From Megamonas hypermegale (GTDB lineage Bacteria > Bacillota > Negativicutes > Selenomonadales > Selenomonadaceae), in the NCBI GenBank assembly GCA_002314325.1, contig DCFC01000010.1, forward strand, positions 26,814-43,146: DNA of 16,333 bases, in the 5' to 3' direction. Position numbers and translations under genes: made by a program. Below, one piece after another: positions 6,126 through 13,521 of the stretch; position 1 is the first letter of the stretch; each line of letters opens with the position of its first letter. The notes beneath the pieces were generated by a model that saw nothing but the letters and a program-made list of their open reading frames with translations, did no database searches and was not told the DNA's origin.

Positions 6126-8084
6126 ATGAGTATTTTTTCTCGTTTTTTCCAACATAAAAATAAACACAAACAAAAAAAGGCTGCTGTAACTATACAGCAG
6201 CCTAATATTTCCGCCAAAAAAGTTCCCAGCGAACCTACGCCTGTCGACCACGACATTGAAGCACTGTATTCCATACTGATAGATATGGAAGGGTCAGACC
6301 GGCTCGTATTAAAGGCGGGCAAATTGAATGCACTGAAACTGATGCGTTCGGAAAACCGTAATGAACGTGTACTGGCTCTGCAAAAAATCATCTATGAAAA
6401 TCCTACGCTGGATAAAGTGCCGGCCGATGCGGAAATCGATGATTTAATCGCTGAAATGATGGAATACATGGCCAATCAGATGGCGCGCCGCTCACTGGAG
6501 GACCAGCTGGAAAAGCGCATTGCCGCCAAAATGGAAGAAAATCATCAGGATTATATCGAAGACATCCGTCAGCAGATTTTAAAAGAAGAAGTACGCGAAG
6601 TGGATACGCCGCAGGCCAAAGCAAAACTTGCCGAACTTGAAGCGAAAGACAAAATCCATTTGACGAAATCCGTCATGGAACTGTTGCGTCCGCAAAGCCT
6701 CAGTGAAATCGTAGGTCAGGAGCGCGCCATTCATGCGCTCAAAGCCAAACTCAGCTCACCGTATCCGCAGCACCTGCTCTTATACGGTCCGCCCGGCATC
6801 GGCAAGACGACGGCAGCCCGTCTCGTCTTGCAGGAAGCCTGCCGGCAGGCACATACACCGTTTCAACCGGACGCGCCGTTCGTCGAAACGGACGGCACCA
6901 CCTTGCGCTACGACCCGCGCGGCATAACCAATCCGCTGCTCGGCTCCGTACACGACCCGATTTATCAGGGAGCTCGGCGTGACCTTGCCGACGGCGGCAT
7001 TCCAGAGCCGAAACCCGGTCTTGTCACGGAAGCACATGGCGGCATTTTATTCATCGACGAAATAGGCGAACTGGATGAAATGCTGCAAAACAAACTCCTT
7101 AAAGTTCTGGAAGATAAGCGCGCCCGCTTCGACTCGGCCTACTACGACCCAACGGACGAAAACATTCCGACATATATCAGAAAACTGTTCGACGAAGGCG
7201 CACCGGCCGATTTCGTCCTAATCGGCGCCACCACGCGCGATGCCGGCTACATCAATCCCGCCTTGCGTTCGCGCTGTGCGGAAATCTATTTTGAACCGCT
7301 CACGCCGCAGCATATTCAGACAATCGTGCAAAATGCCGCCGTTAAATTAAATGCCCGCCTTGATGATAATGTCGCTCAGCTAATCAGCGAATATACGATT
7401 GAAGGACGCAAAGCCATAAATATCCTGGCCGATGCTTACAGCAACGCCCTTTCCCGCAGCGGCGACAATTTGGAAAACATTCTGATTACAGCAGAAGACA
7501 TCTATACCGTAGCGCAGGTCAGCCGCCTCACGCCGTACATTACACAGAAAGCCTCCGACCGCACTGAAGTCGGCAGGATTTTTGGGCTGGGCGTTGCCGG
7601 TTTCATCGGCTCCGTCATTGAAATTGAAGCCGTAGCTTTCAAGGCCGCCGAAAAAGGCAAGGGCTCACTACGCTTCAATCAGACGGCCGGCTCCATGGCC
7701 AAAGACTCCGTATTCAACGCCGCTGCCGTCGTGCGCAAACTGACGGGCGAGGATATAAACGACTACGACATTCATATCAACATCATCGGCGGCGGCAATA
7801 TCGACGGCCCGTCCGCTGGTACCGCCATCATGACGGCTATCGTCTCCGCCATTACCAACAGACCGATACGGCAGGACATCGCCATAACAGGAGAAATTTC
7901 CATTCAGGGAATGGTGCGTCCTGTCGGCGGTGTTTTTGAAAAAGCATACGGTGCGCGTCAGGCAGGCATAAAAACGCTCATCATCCCGTCGGAAAACGAG
8001 CAGGATATCCCGCCCGACCTGCACGGACTTGATGTTCACCCTGTAAAAACAGCACAGGAAGTATTGAATTTAGCTCTAGTTTAA
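6126..8084 (+). CDS. Lon-family ATP-dependent protease (spore-type LonB/LonC-like)
   Basis: A 652-aa AAA+ serine protease. The N-terminal 190 residues are charged and helical and lack the long LAN domain of classical Lon. Then come the AAA+ module with Walker A G-P-P-G-I-G-K-T (221-228), Walker B I-L-F-I-D-E (307-312), sensor-1 G-A-T-T (367-370) and R-S-R (381-383), and a C-terminal Lon protease domain with the Ser-Lys dyad: Ser563 in G-P-S-A-G and Lys606 in F-E-K. This matches the Lon families described in spore-forming Firmicutes (LonB/LonC). The position between rplI and dnaB is typical for Negativicutes and related groups. The start ATG 6126 follows GTGAGG, 11 bases after rplI. Residues 8-30 are Lys/His/Gln-rich, and their codons contain a perfect inverted repeat (6179-6202). 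Confidence 0.93.
   Translation: MSIFSRFFQHKNKHKQKKAAVTIQQPNISAKKVPSEPTPVDHDIEALYSILIDMEGSDRLVLKAGKLNALKLMRSENRNERVLALQKIIYENPTLDKVPADAEIDDLIAEMMEYMANQMARRSLEDQLEKRIAAKMEENHQDYIEDIRQQILKEEVREVDTPQAKAKLAELEAKDKIHLTKSVMELLRPQSLSEIVGQERAIHALKAKLSSPYPQHLLLYGPPGIGKTTAARLVLQEACRQAHTPFQPDAPFVETDGTTLRYDPRGITNPLLGSVHDPIYQGARRDLADGGIPEPKPGLVTEAHGGILFIDEIGELDEMLQNKLLKVLEDKRARFDSAYYDPTDENIPTYIRKLFDEGAPADFVLIGATTRDAGYINPALRSRCAEIYFEPLTPQHIQTIVQNAAVKLNARLDDNVAQLISEYTIEGRKAINILADAYSNALSRSGDNLENILITAEDIYTVAQVSRLTPYITQKASDRTEVGRIFGLGVAGFIGSVIEIEAVAFKAAEKGKGSLRFNQTAGSMAKDSVFNAAAVVRKLTGEDINDYDIHINIIGGGNIDGPSAGTAIMTAIVSAITNRPIRQDIAITGEISIQGMVRPVGGVFEKAYGARQAGIKTLIIPSENEQDIPPDLHGLDVHPVKTAQEVLNLALV
6172..6202 (-). 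terminator. Perfect terminator-like hairpin facing antisense inside the lon gene
   Basis: GGCTGCTGTA (6179-6188) and TACAGCAGCC (6193-6202) form a perfect, GC-rich 10-bp stem with a 4-nt loop. On the minus strand the stem is followed by seven U (complement of A 6172-6178), the classic intrinsic terminator layout. On the plus strand no U tract follows, so lon transcription should not stop here, although the hairpin lies only about 50 nt into the coding region and may slow ribosomes. No leftward gene lies to the right of it, so its role is unexplained. Confidence 0.6.
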
Positions 8085-8103
8085 TTTAAGAGAGGTGATT
8101 TTT

Positions 8104-9444
8104 TTGGTCGACAGAATGCCTCCGCAAAATATCGAAGCTGAACAGGCCGTTTTAGGCGCCATGCTCATCTCCAAAGAAGCCATTGCCGAAGCTGCACAGA
8201 TTTTAAATCCTGTCGATTTCTACCGGGAAGCACACCGCATCGTCTATGAAGCCATGCTCGATTTGTCCAACAAAAATCAGGCCGTAGACAATCTGACCGT
8301 CATCGAGCAGCTCAATAAAGCGGGACTGCTGGAAAAAGTCGGCGGTATCGCTTTCGTTACGGCTCTTGCCAATACGGTGCCGACTGCCGCCAACGTCATA
8401 TTCTACGCCAAAATTGTCAAAGAAAAATCGCTGATGCGCCGCCTCATAAACACGGCGACAGCCATCGCCACCATGGGCTATGAGGACAGCGAAGATGCCG
8501 ACACCATCATGGACAAGGCGGAAAAAATGATTTTGGAAATCGCTGCCAACCGCAAGACGAGCGATTTTACACCGATAAAGCAGATTGTAATCGATACCTT
8601 CAGCAAAATCGAAGGACTGTACGAATCAAAAGGCGGCCTTACGGGACTTTCCACCGGATTTAAAGACTTGGACCGCCTCACCACTGGTCTGCAGCCGTCC
8701 GATTTAATTCTCGTCGCAGCCCGCCCTAGTATGGGGAAAACGGCATTTACGTTAAATATTGCCTCCCATATCGCCATAAAGGAAAATAAGCCCGTCGCTT
8801 TCTTTTCGCTGGAAATGTCCAAAGAACAATTAATGCAGCGTATGCTCTGCGCCGAAGGGCTTATCGAATCGCAGCGGCTGCGCGTCGGCGACCTCGACGA
8901 GCAGGACTGGCAGAAGCTGATTGCCGCCGCCGACAAATTCTCCAAAGCGCCGCTTTACATCGACGATACGCCGGGCATAAGCATTATGGAACTGCGCTCC
9001 AAAGCACGCCGTCTGCAGCAGGAAAAAGGGCTGAGCCTTATCCTCATCGACTATCTGCAATTAATGCAGGGACGAAACAATAAAGGCAGCGACAACCGCC
9101 AGCAGGAAATCTCGGAAATTTCCCGTTCCTTAAAATCACTGGCGCGCGAACTGAACGTGCCGGTCATCGCCCTTTCCCAGCTGTCGCGTAGCGTGGAGTC
9201 GCGCCAGATAAAAAAGCCGATGCTCAGCGACTTGCGCGAGTCCGGCTCACTGGAACAGGACGCCGACATTGTCATGTTCCTCTACCGCGAAGATTACTAC
9301 AATGCCGAAACGGAAAACAAGAATATAACAGACGTCATCATCGCCAAGCACCGCAACGGGCCGGTAGACAGTATCCAGCTGTTCTTTCATAAACAGTTTA
9401 CAAAATTCGCCGACCTTTTACGCACGACTGACGACAATATGTGA
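8104..9444 (+). CDS. dnaB: Replicative DNA helicase DnaB (DnaC in Bacillus naming)
   Basis: A 446-aa hexameric 5'-3' helicase that unwinds DNA at the replication fork and contacts primase. The N-terminal helical domain (about 5-105) starts with the typical M-P-P-Q-N-I-E-A-E-Q-A-V-L-G. The RecA-like core has Walker A P-S-M-G-K-T (208-213), S-L-E-M-S, Walker B L-I-L-I-D-Y (Asp316), L-S-Q-L-S-R, D-L-R-E-S-G-S-L-E-Q-D-A-D and K-H-R-N-G-P. No intein is present. Start choice: AGAGGTGAT (8091-8099) is well spaced from TTG 8104, overlaps the GTG at 8095, and is too far from the ATG at 8116, so a TTG start is most likely. The gap after lon is 19 bases. This is the last gene of the operon. Confidence 0.96.
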   Translation: MVDRMPPQNIEAEQAVLGAMLISKEAIAEAAQILNPVDFYREAHRIVYEAMLDLSNKNQAVDNLTVIEQLNKAGLLEKVGGIAFVTALANTVPTAANVIFYAKIVKEKSLMRRLINTATAIATMGYEDSEDADTIMDKAEKMILEIAANRKTSDFTPIKQIVIDTFSKIEGLYESKGGLTGLSTGFKDLDRLTTGLQPSDLILVAARPSMGKTAFTLNIASHIAIKENKPVAFFSLEMSKEQLMQRMLCAEGLIESQRLRVGDLDEQDWQKLIAAADKFSKAPLYIDDTPGISIMELRSKARRLQQEKGLSLILIDYLQLMQGRNNKGSDNRQQEISEISRSLKSLARELNVPVIALSQLSRSVESRQIKKPMLSDLRESGSLEQDADIVMFLYREDYYNAETENKNITDVIIAKHRNGPVDSIQLFFHKQFTKFADLLRTTDDNM

Positions 9445-9454
9445 CAAACTGTCC

Positions 9455-9488
9455 GCTCACTGCCAAAATACCGGCGGTGAGCTTTTTT
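9455..9488 (+). terminator. Intrinsic terminator of the dnaB operon
   Basis: GCTCACTGCC (9455-9464) pairs with GGCGGTGAGC (9473-9482, one G-U pair) around an 8-nt loop, followed by TTTTTT (9483-9488). It lies 10 bases after the dnaB stop. Confidence 0.92.
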
Positions 9489-9503
9489 ATTCGTGCCTTT
9501 TAA

Positions 9504-9533
9504 TTGACACTAAAGCCTATATAATGCTATGAT
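9504..9533 (+). promoter_or_regulatory. Strong sigma-A-type promoter for purB-purA
   Basis: A perfect -35 TTGACA (9504-9509) and -10 TATGAT (9528-9533; 5 of 6) have an 18-bp spacer. Transcription should start near 9540, giving a leader of about 125 nt before purB. It follows the dnaB terminator by 15 bp, so purBA is transcribed separately from the replication operon. Confidence 0.8.
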
Positions 9534-9539
9534 ATGAAG

Positions 9540-9609
9540 GTAAAAGCTCCATAAAGATTTTACACAACAACTCAAATGCGGAAACTAGCATTCCATTTGA
9601 GTTCTTTTT
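9540..9609 (+). promoter_or_regulatory. purB leader with terminator-like hairpin (possible attenuator or small RNA)
   Basis: Right after the expected start site a small hairpin can form (GTAAAA 9540-9545 with TTTTAC 9558-9563). Then a perfect 10-bp stem, AACTCAAATG (9569-9578) with CATTTGAGTT (9594-9603), is followed by TCTTTTTG. This is an intrinsic terminator inside the leader, 55 bases before purB. A competing inner pairing, AATGC (9575-9579) with GCATT (9588-9592), uses the same 5' strand and would break the terminator stem. The loop of the first hairpin carries CUCC, complementary to GGAG in the purB ribosome binding site. It does not match a purine, T-box, ZTP or PreQ1 riboswitch that I can recognise. 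Confidence 0.6.
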
Positions 9610-9664
9610 GCTGTTATAAGTAGAAAATTTTAGCTGGTTTTAAATATGAGGAGGAAATTTTTAA

Positions 9665-10960
9665 ATGATTGAACGCTATACCAATCCTGAAATGGGCAGA
9701 ATTTGGACTCTCCAACACGAATTTGAAGTAATGCTCGAAGTTGAAATCACAGCTTGCGAAGCTATGGCTGAGCTCGGTCAAATTCCGGTTGAAGCTGCTA
9801 AAAACATTCGTGCTAAAGCAAAATTCGACTTAAACCGCGTTAAAGAAATTGAAAAAGTTACAAATCATGATATTATCGCATTCTTAACCAATGTTGCTGA
9901 ATACGTTGGCGAAGACTCTAAATACATTCACAAAGGATTGACTTCCAGCGATGTAAAAGATACGGCACTCGGCATTATGATGAAAAAATCCGCCGAAATC
10001 ATCCTGGATGACCTCGAAAAACTGCGCGACGTTCTGCTGCGTCAGGCGAAAAAATACAAACACACCGTTTGCATCGGCCGCACGCACGGCATTCATGCCG
10101 AACCGATGACTTTCGGACTGAAATTCGCTCTGTGGTATGACGAAGTATGCCGCAATATCGAACGCGTAAAACGCGCTAAAGAAGTCGTTGCCGTTGGTAA
10201 ACTCTCCGGTGCAGTCGGCACTTATTCCAACATTGACCCTCGTATTGAAGAAATCACTTGCAAAAAGCTCGGCATCACGCCTGTAAAACTTGCAACTCAG
10301 GTTATCCAGCGTGACCGCCATGCAGAATATATGACAACGCTTGCCATCGTAGCCAGCACATTTGAAAAAATCGCGACGGAACTGCGCAATCTCCAGCGCA
10401 CGGATATCCGCGAAGCGGAAGAATATTTCCAGCCGGGTCAGAAAGGCTCGTCCGCTATGCCGCACAAACGCAACCCTATCACAGGCGAACGCATCAGCGG
10501 TATGGCCCGTCTTGTACGCGGCAACGCCATCGCAGCTATGGAAGACATCACGCTCTGGCATGAACGCGACATCTCCCACTCCTCCGTTGAACGTGTAATC
10601 CTACCGGACAGCACTATTAACGTCGACTACTGCTGCCGCAAACTCACTAACCTTGTAGACAAATTACTCGTTTATCCGGATGCCATGATGGCAAACCTCA
10701 ACAAAACAGGCGGCCTCATCTTCAGCCAGCGCATCATGCTCGCCGTTGTAAGCAAAGGCGTACTGCGCGAAGACGCTTACAAATGGGTGCAGAGAAACGC
10801 TATGGCTAGATGGCTCAAAGGCGAAGATTTCCGCACCAACGTGGAAAAAGACCCGGATATCACAAAATACCTCACTAAAGAAGAAATCGACAACTGCTTT
10901 GATTATAAATGGTTCTTACGCAATGTAGACATGATTATGGCTCGTTTCGGCATTGAATAA
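9665..10960 (+). CDS. purB: Adenylosuccinate lyase
   Basis: A 431-aa cytoplasmic enzyme of the fumarase/aspartase superfamily. It acts twice in purine synthesis, cleaving SAICAR to AICAR and adenylosuccinate to AMP, with release of fumarate. Catalytic histidines fall at the positions known from the B. subtilis enzyme: His68 (N-H-D), His89 (I-H-K-G-L-T-S-S-D) and His141 (R-T-H-G-I-H). The superfamily signature G-S-S-A-M-P-H-K-R-N-P is at 261-271, with the mobile-loop serines 262-263. Length is typical. ATG 9665 follows a strong GAGGAGG (9648-9654). The gene stands 36 bases before purA, which uses the same IMP-to-AMP branch, so the two form an operon behind the promoter at 9504-9533. Confidence 0.97.
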   Translation: MIERYTNPEMGRIWTLQHEFEVMLEVEITACEAMAELGQIPVEAAKNIRAKAKFDLNRVKEIEKVTNHDIIAFLTNVAEYVGEDSKYIHKGLTSSDVKDTALGIMMKKSAEIILDDLEKLRDVLLRQAKKYKHTVCIGRTHGIHAEPMTFGLKFALWYDEVCRNIERVKRAKEVVAVGKLSGAVGTYSNIDPRIEEITCKKLGITPVKLATQVIQRDRHAEYMTTLAIVASTFEKIATELRNLQRTDIREAEEYFQPGQKGSSAMPHKRNPITGERISGMARLVRGNAIAAMEDITLWHERDISHSSVERVILPDSTINVDYCCRKLTNLVDKLLVYPDAMMANLNKTGGLIFSQRIMLAVVSKGVLREDAYKWVQRNAMARWLKGEDFRTNVEKDPDITKYLTKEEIDNCFDYKWFLRNVDMIMARFGIE

Positions 10961-10996
10961 CAAACAATAAAGCAAACAGAAAGGAAGTATTTTCAT

Positions 10997-12280
10997 ATGT
11001 CAACAGTCGTTGTAACCGGCACCCAATGGGGTGATGAAGGTAAAGGAAAAATCGTAGACTATCTGGCGGAAAAAGCCGATATCGTCGTACGCTATCAGGG
11101 CGGCAGCAATGCCGGTCATACCGTTTCCGTAGACGGTAAGGAATTCAAACAAAGACTCATGCCGTCGGGCATGCTTTACGATAACAAAATCTGCGTCATC
11201 GCCAACGGCGTAGCTTTCGACCCGGAAGTTATCCTTCAGGAAATGGAAGCTCTCAAAAAAGACGGCTACAGTGTTGACGGACTGAGAATTTCCAATCGTG
11301 CCCACGTTGTCATGCCGTATCACCGCCTCATGGACGGACTGGAAGAGGAAGACAAAGGCGAACTCAAAATCGGTACGACGAAACGCGGCATCGGTCCTTG
11401 CTATGTCGACCGCGACAACCGTATCGGCATCCGCGTATGCGACTTAATCGACAAGGATATTTTCTGTGAAAAACTGAAAACAGCGCTCGAGCTCAAAAAC
11501 CGCGAACTTGTTAAAATCTACAATAAAGAACCGTTAAACTATGAAGAAATCCGCGATGAATATCTAGGCTATGCGGAAAAACTCAAAAAACACGTCATTG
11601 ATACTTCCGCATTCTTGAACCGTGAAATCAAAGCCGGTAAAAAAGTAATGTTTGAAGGCGCACAGGCAACCATGCTCGATATCGACCACGGCACATACCC
11701 GTACGTTACGGCATCCCATCCGACAGCAGGCGGCGTCTGCTCCGGTGCCGGCGTAGGCCCGAACAAAATCGACAAAGTTGTCGGCATCGTCAAAGCATAC
11801 TGCACCCGTGTCGGCGAAGGCCCGTTCCCGACGGAACAGCTCAATGAAATCGGCGACAAAATCCGCGACTGCGGCCATGAATACGGCACCGTTACCGGCC
11901 GTCCGCGCCGCACAGGCTGGCTCGATGCCTGCGTAGTCCGCTATGCAGGATATTTAAGCGGCATTGATTATATGGCCGTTACGCGCCTTGATATTCTCGA
12001 TACATTCGACGAAATCAAAATGTGCACGGCATATAAATACAACGGCGAAATCCTCGACGAAATGCCGGCCAACCTCAATATTCTCGCTAAAGTTGAACCG
12101 GTCTACGAAACATTCGCTGGCTGGAAAACAGATATCAGCGGCATCAGAAAATATGAAGACCTGCCGGAAAATGCCCGTAAATACCTCGAAAGAATGGCTG
12201 AGGTTACAGGTATCGACCTCGGTTTCGTATCCGTCGGCCCGAACCGCGACCAGACCATTATTCTTCATGACGTATTTTAA
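10997..12280 (+). CDS. purA: Adenylosuccinate synthetase
   Basis: A 427-aa cytoplasmic enzyme joining IMP and aspartate with GTP to make adenylosuccinate, which PurB then turns into AMP. The N-terminal P-loop variant G-T-Q-W-G-D-E-G-K-G-K carries catalytic Asp13; His41 is in G-S-N-A-G-H-T. G-T-T-K-R-G-I-G-P is at 126-134, followed later by G-E-G-P-F-P-T-E and G-R-P-R-R-T-G-W-L-D, all standard family motifs. Length is typical. The ATG at 10997 is preceded by AGAAAGGAAG. Codon use resembles that of purB and differs from the AT-rich genes downstream. Confidence 0.97.
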   Translation: MSTVVVTGTQWGDEGKGKIVDYLAEKADIVVRYQGGSNAGHTVSVDGKEFKQRLMPSGMLYDNKICVIANGVAFDPEVILQEMEALKKDGYSVDGLRISNRAHVVMPYHRLMDGLEEEDKGELKIGTTKRGIGPCYVDRDNRIGIRVCDLIDKDIFCEKLKTALELKNRELVKIYNKEPLNYEEIRDEYLGYAEKLKKHVIDTSAFLNREIKAGKKVMFEGAQATMLDIDHGTYPYVTASHPTAGGVCSGAGVGPNKIDKVVGIVKAYCTRVGEGPFPTEQLNEIGDKIRDCGHEYGTVTGRPRRTGWLDACVVRYAGYLSGIDYMAVTRLDILDTFDEIKMCTAYKYNGEILDEMPANLNILAKVEPVYETFAGWKTDISGIRKYEDLPENARKYLERMAEVTGIDLGFVSVGPNRDQTIILHDVF

Positions 12281-12291
12281 TTGACATACAG

Positions 12292-12325
12292 AAAAACCCG
12301 AAGATAAAACTCTTCGGGTTTTTTT
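12292..12325 (+). terminator. Bidirectional terminator between purA and the SH3-like gene
   Basis: AAAAACCCGAAGA (12292-12304) and TCTTCGGGTTTTT (12311-12323) form a perfect 13-bp stem with a 6-nt loop, with more T to 12325 on the plus strand and an A run that gives a U tract on the minus strand. It ends purA rightward and the convergent gene (stop at 12329) leftward. Confidence 0.92.
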
Positions 12326-12328
12326 ATT

Positions 12329-12562
12329 TTATACTCTTAATACTCCTGATATATATTTCCACCAATCCGGCTGTTCACTCGCTCCCAAATGAGCATCAGT
12401 TATCTGCACCCAACCTTTCGTTTTATCCGGCAATTCAACTTCCAACCAGACATCAGCATTCCTACGTGAAGCAAAAAATGAAACTTCCCTTTTACCTCTG
12501 CTGGTATATACCATATCTTTTATTCCAGAATTATCATTTGAGAAATCTTTTTCATTTTTCAT
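12329..12562 (-). CDS. Small protein with SH3-like end; possibly the detached C-terminal half of the upstream gene
   Basis: A 77-aa ORF whose middle reads W-L-E-V-E-L-P-D-K-T-K-G-W-V-Q (39-53), the usual final strands of a bacterial SH3 domain. It has no signal peptide, although SH3 proteins of this type are normally exported. It overlaps the 3' end of the exported ORF upstream by 11 bases and has a plausible ribosome binding site (GTGAGG, 7 bases before ATG). So it is either a translationally coupled second gene or the rest of the upstream protein, separated by a one-base frame change in an A-rich stretch (GAAAAATGAAAAAG). I recognise no specific function. Confidence 0.55.
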   Translation of the reverse strand: MKNEKDFSNDNSGIKDMVYTSRGKREVSFFASRRNADVWLEVELPDKTKGWVQITDAHLGASEQPDWWKYISGVLRV

Positions 12563-12935
12563 TTATATTCCTCACTGAACAATATTCTATCGGCGATAAA
12601 ATTACTGTTTTCCCCATACGAGGATAAATATACACTTTAAAATCTATAATATTCATCATAGATTTATCATCTATTACCGGCGCACCTTCATTTATTATAT
12701 TGGCTTTTGGTATAATACCAACTTTTTCACTTGCTAATGAAGGCTCTTTATAAACGGCTGTATTTCTTTCTGCGGCAATTTGCAGTGGCACGGAATTATC
12801 AATCACCAATCCGACATATTTTATATTAGCCGTTTCAATCACAAGTGGCGGCAACTCATCATTAGCCTGAGCACTCACCGTGCTAAAACTCAGCAAAATA
12901 CCGAAACATAACAGCATAACCAATTTCTTAAACAT
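12552..12935 (-). CDS. Exported SH3-like protein, possibly truncated
   Basis: A 127-aa protein if started at the ATG at 12935. The N-terminus M-F-K-K-L-V-M-L-L-C-F-G-I-L-L-S is a typical Sec signal peptide, with a likely cleavage after A-Q-A (about residue 24). The part A-V-Y-K-E-P-S-L-A-S-E-K-V-G-I-I-P-K resembles the first strands and RT loop of a bacterial SH3 (SH3_3) domain. The closing G-W-V strands are missing here but present in the overlapping downstream ORF. In-frame ATGs at 12959, 12962 and 12983 would extend the N-terminus; 12935 is preferred because it gives a clean signal peptide and has AAAGG upstream. A TATAAT on the minus strand (12982-12987) may be its -10 box. Function unknown. 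Confidence 0.6.
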   Translation of the reverse strand: MFKKLVMLLCFGILLSFSTVSAQANDELPPLVIETANIKYVGLVIDNSVPLQIAAERNTAVYKEPSLASEKVGIIPKANIINEGAPVIDDKSMMNIIDFKVYIYPRMGKTVILSPIEYCSVRNINEK

Positions 12936-13041
12936 ACAATCACAGCCTTTCTTTTTCATCATAAATAGAATTCCTACTATCATTATATTCCCTATTTATT
13001 AGAAAATGATGAAAAACTGTTTTCATATTTCTATTTATCGA

Positions 13042-13081
13042 TTTCTTTGTTTGTCAAAGAAATTGAAATAAAGAAAGTGCC
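13042..13081 (+). repeat. TTTCTTTG/CAAAGAAA module, copy 1
   Basis: TTTCTTTG (13042-13049) and CAAAGAAA (13055-13062) form an 8-bp hairpin, followed by AAAGAAAGTGCC (13070-13081). The same terminal 12-mer ends copy 2. Confidence 0.65.
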
Positions 13082-13085
13082 GGTG

Positions 13086-13141
13086 CGGCACAATATAATA
13101 TAAAGAGAATTAATTTCTTAATTTATCTTCATATTGCGCCG
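13086..13141. repeat. Long imperfect inverted repeat inside the element
   Basis: CGGCACAATAT (13086-13096) and ATATTGCGCCG (13131-13141) are complementary at 10 of 11 positions. The 34-nt interval holds a further near-palindrome around AATTAATT. It could fold as one long stem in RNA or single-stranded DNA. Confidence 0.5.
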
Positions 13142-13148
13142 GGCAATT

Positions 13149-13192
13149 TTTCTTTGCTGGCACAAAGAAAAGTTGCCGAAAAAGAAAGTGCC
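13149..13192 (+). repeat. TTTCTTTG/CAAAGAAA module, copy 2
   Basis: TTTCTTTG (13149-13156) and CAAAGAAA (13163-13170) form a hairpin, followed by AAAGAAAGTGCC (13181-13192), identical to the end of copy 1. Confidence 0.65.
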
Positions 13193-13380
13193 TTAATTCG
13201 TGCGCAGACAAAAATTTAACATGAATGGCGATTTATAGTGTCAACAATTCAGATTTTAGTTCCTGCTGGAAACAAAAGGCACGAGCCAAATTCCAAATGT
13301 TTCGAGCCAGTTGTATCGTCTGTAATCTACGAGAGCTACGAAGGATTGCCCAGTGCAGCGATAGCGAAACGTTAAAAAAT

Positions 13381-13419
13381 GTTTCTTTTTGGTTCGTTTT
13401 TCTTTGCGCCAAAAAAAAA
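13381..13419 (-). repeat. TTTCTTTG/CAAAGAAA module, copy 3 (inverted, degraded)
   Basis: On the minus strand a T-rich run (degraded first arm) is followed by CAAAGAAA (13399-13406) and AAAGAAAC near 13381-13388. Its orientation opposite to copy 1 at the other end gives the whole element an inverted-repeat layout. Confidence 0.5.
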
Positions 13420-13521
13420 TGAACTATAAATAGAAATTTGTTTTAATTTGACATTTCAAAATCATTGTGCAAAAATATATGTGAATTATAGGGTTTATGG
13501 ATTTTTAAGGAGGTTTTTATC

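Larger units (their letters stand above)
13027..13437. mobile_element. MITE-like or dispersed repeat element with 12-bp terminal inverted repeats
   Basis: The stretch is bounded by perfect 12-bp inverted repeats, ATTTCTATTTAT (13027-13038) and ATAAATAGAAAT (13426-13437). Near-identical 9-mers flank it in direct orientation (TGTTTTCAT 13018-13026, TGTTTTAAT 13439-13447), compatible with a target duplication with one mismatch and one extra base. Inside are three copies of a module built from TTTCTTTG, a short loop, CAAAGAAA and a further AAAGAAA. No transposase is encoded, so it could only move in trans. The AT-rich setting makes short repeats less significant, so this is a hypothesis supported by structure, not by a known family. 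Confidence 0.45.
12936..13521. other. Non-coding stretch holding a repeat-type element
   Basis: About 590 bp without a convincing gene. It contains the start region of the leftward SH3-like gene (to about 13010), the inverted-repeat-bounded element (13027-13437), and the upstream region of the membrane protein gene, including TTGACA at 13448-13453 with no well-spaced -10. A 65-codon ORF (13225-13422) lies wholly inside the element and is not supported. Confidence 0.6.

Noticed and set aside
9884..10579. A 231-codon leftward ORF antisense to purB
   Set aside because: The sense frame is an unmistakable adenylosuccinate lyase; the antisense product has no family features.
13030..13420. CRISPR array
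   Set aside because: The TTTCTTTG modules are only three, uneven in spacing and mixed in orientation, with no constant repeat-spacer length.
13225..13422. A 65-codon rightward ORF in the repeat element
   Set aside because: It has no ribosome binding site, overlaps the inverted module and A/T runs, and its composition follows the repeat; more likely a chance reading frame.
13448..13500. Promoter of the membrane protein gene starting at TTGACA 13448
   Set aside because: No -10 box lies at 16-18 bp spacing; the nearest TATA-like sequences are too far, so it was not called.
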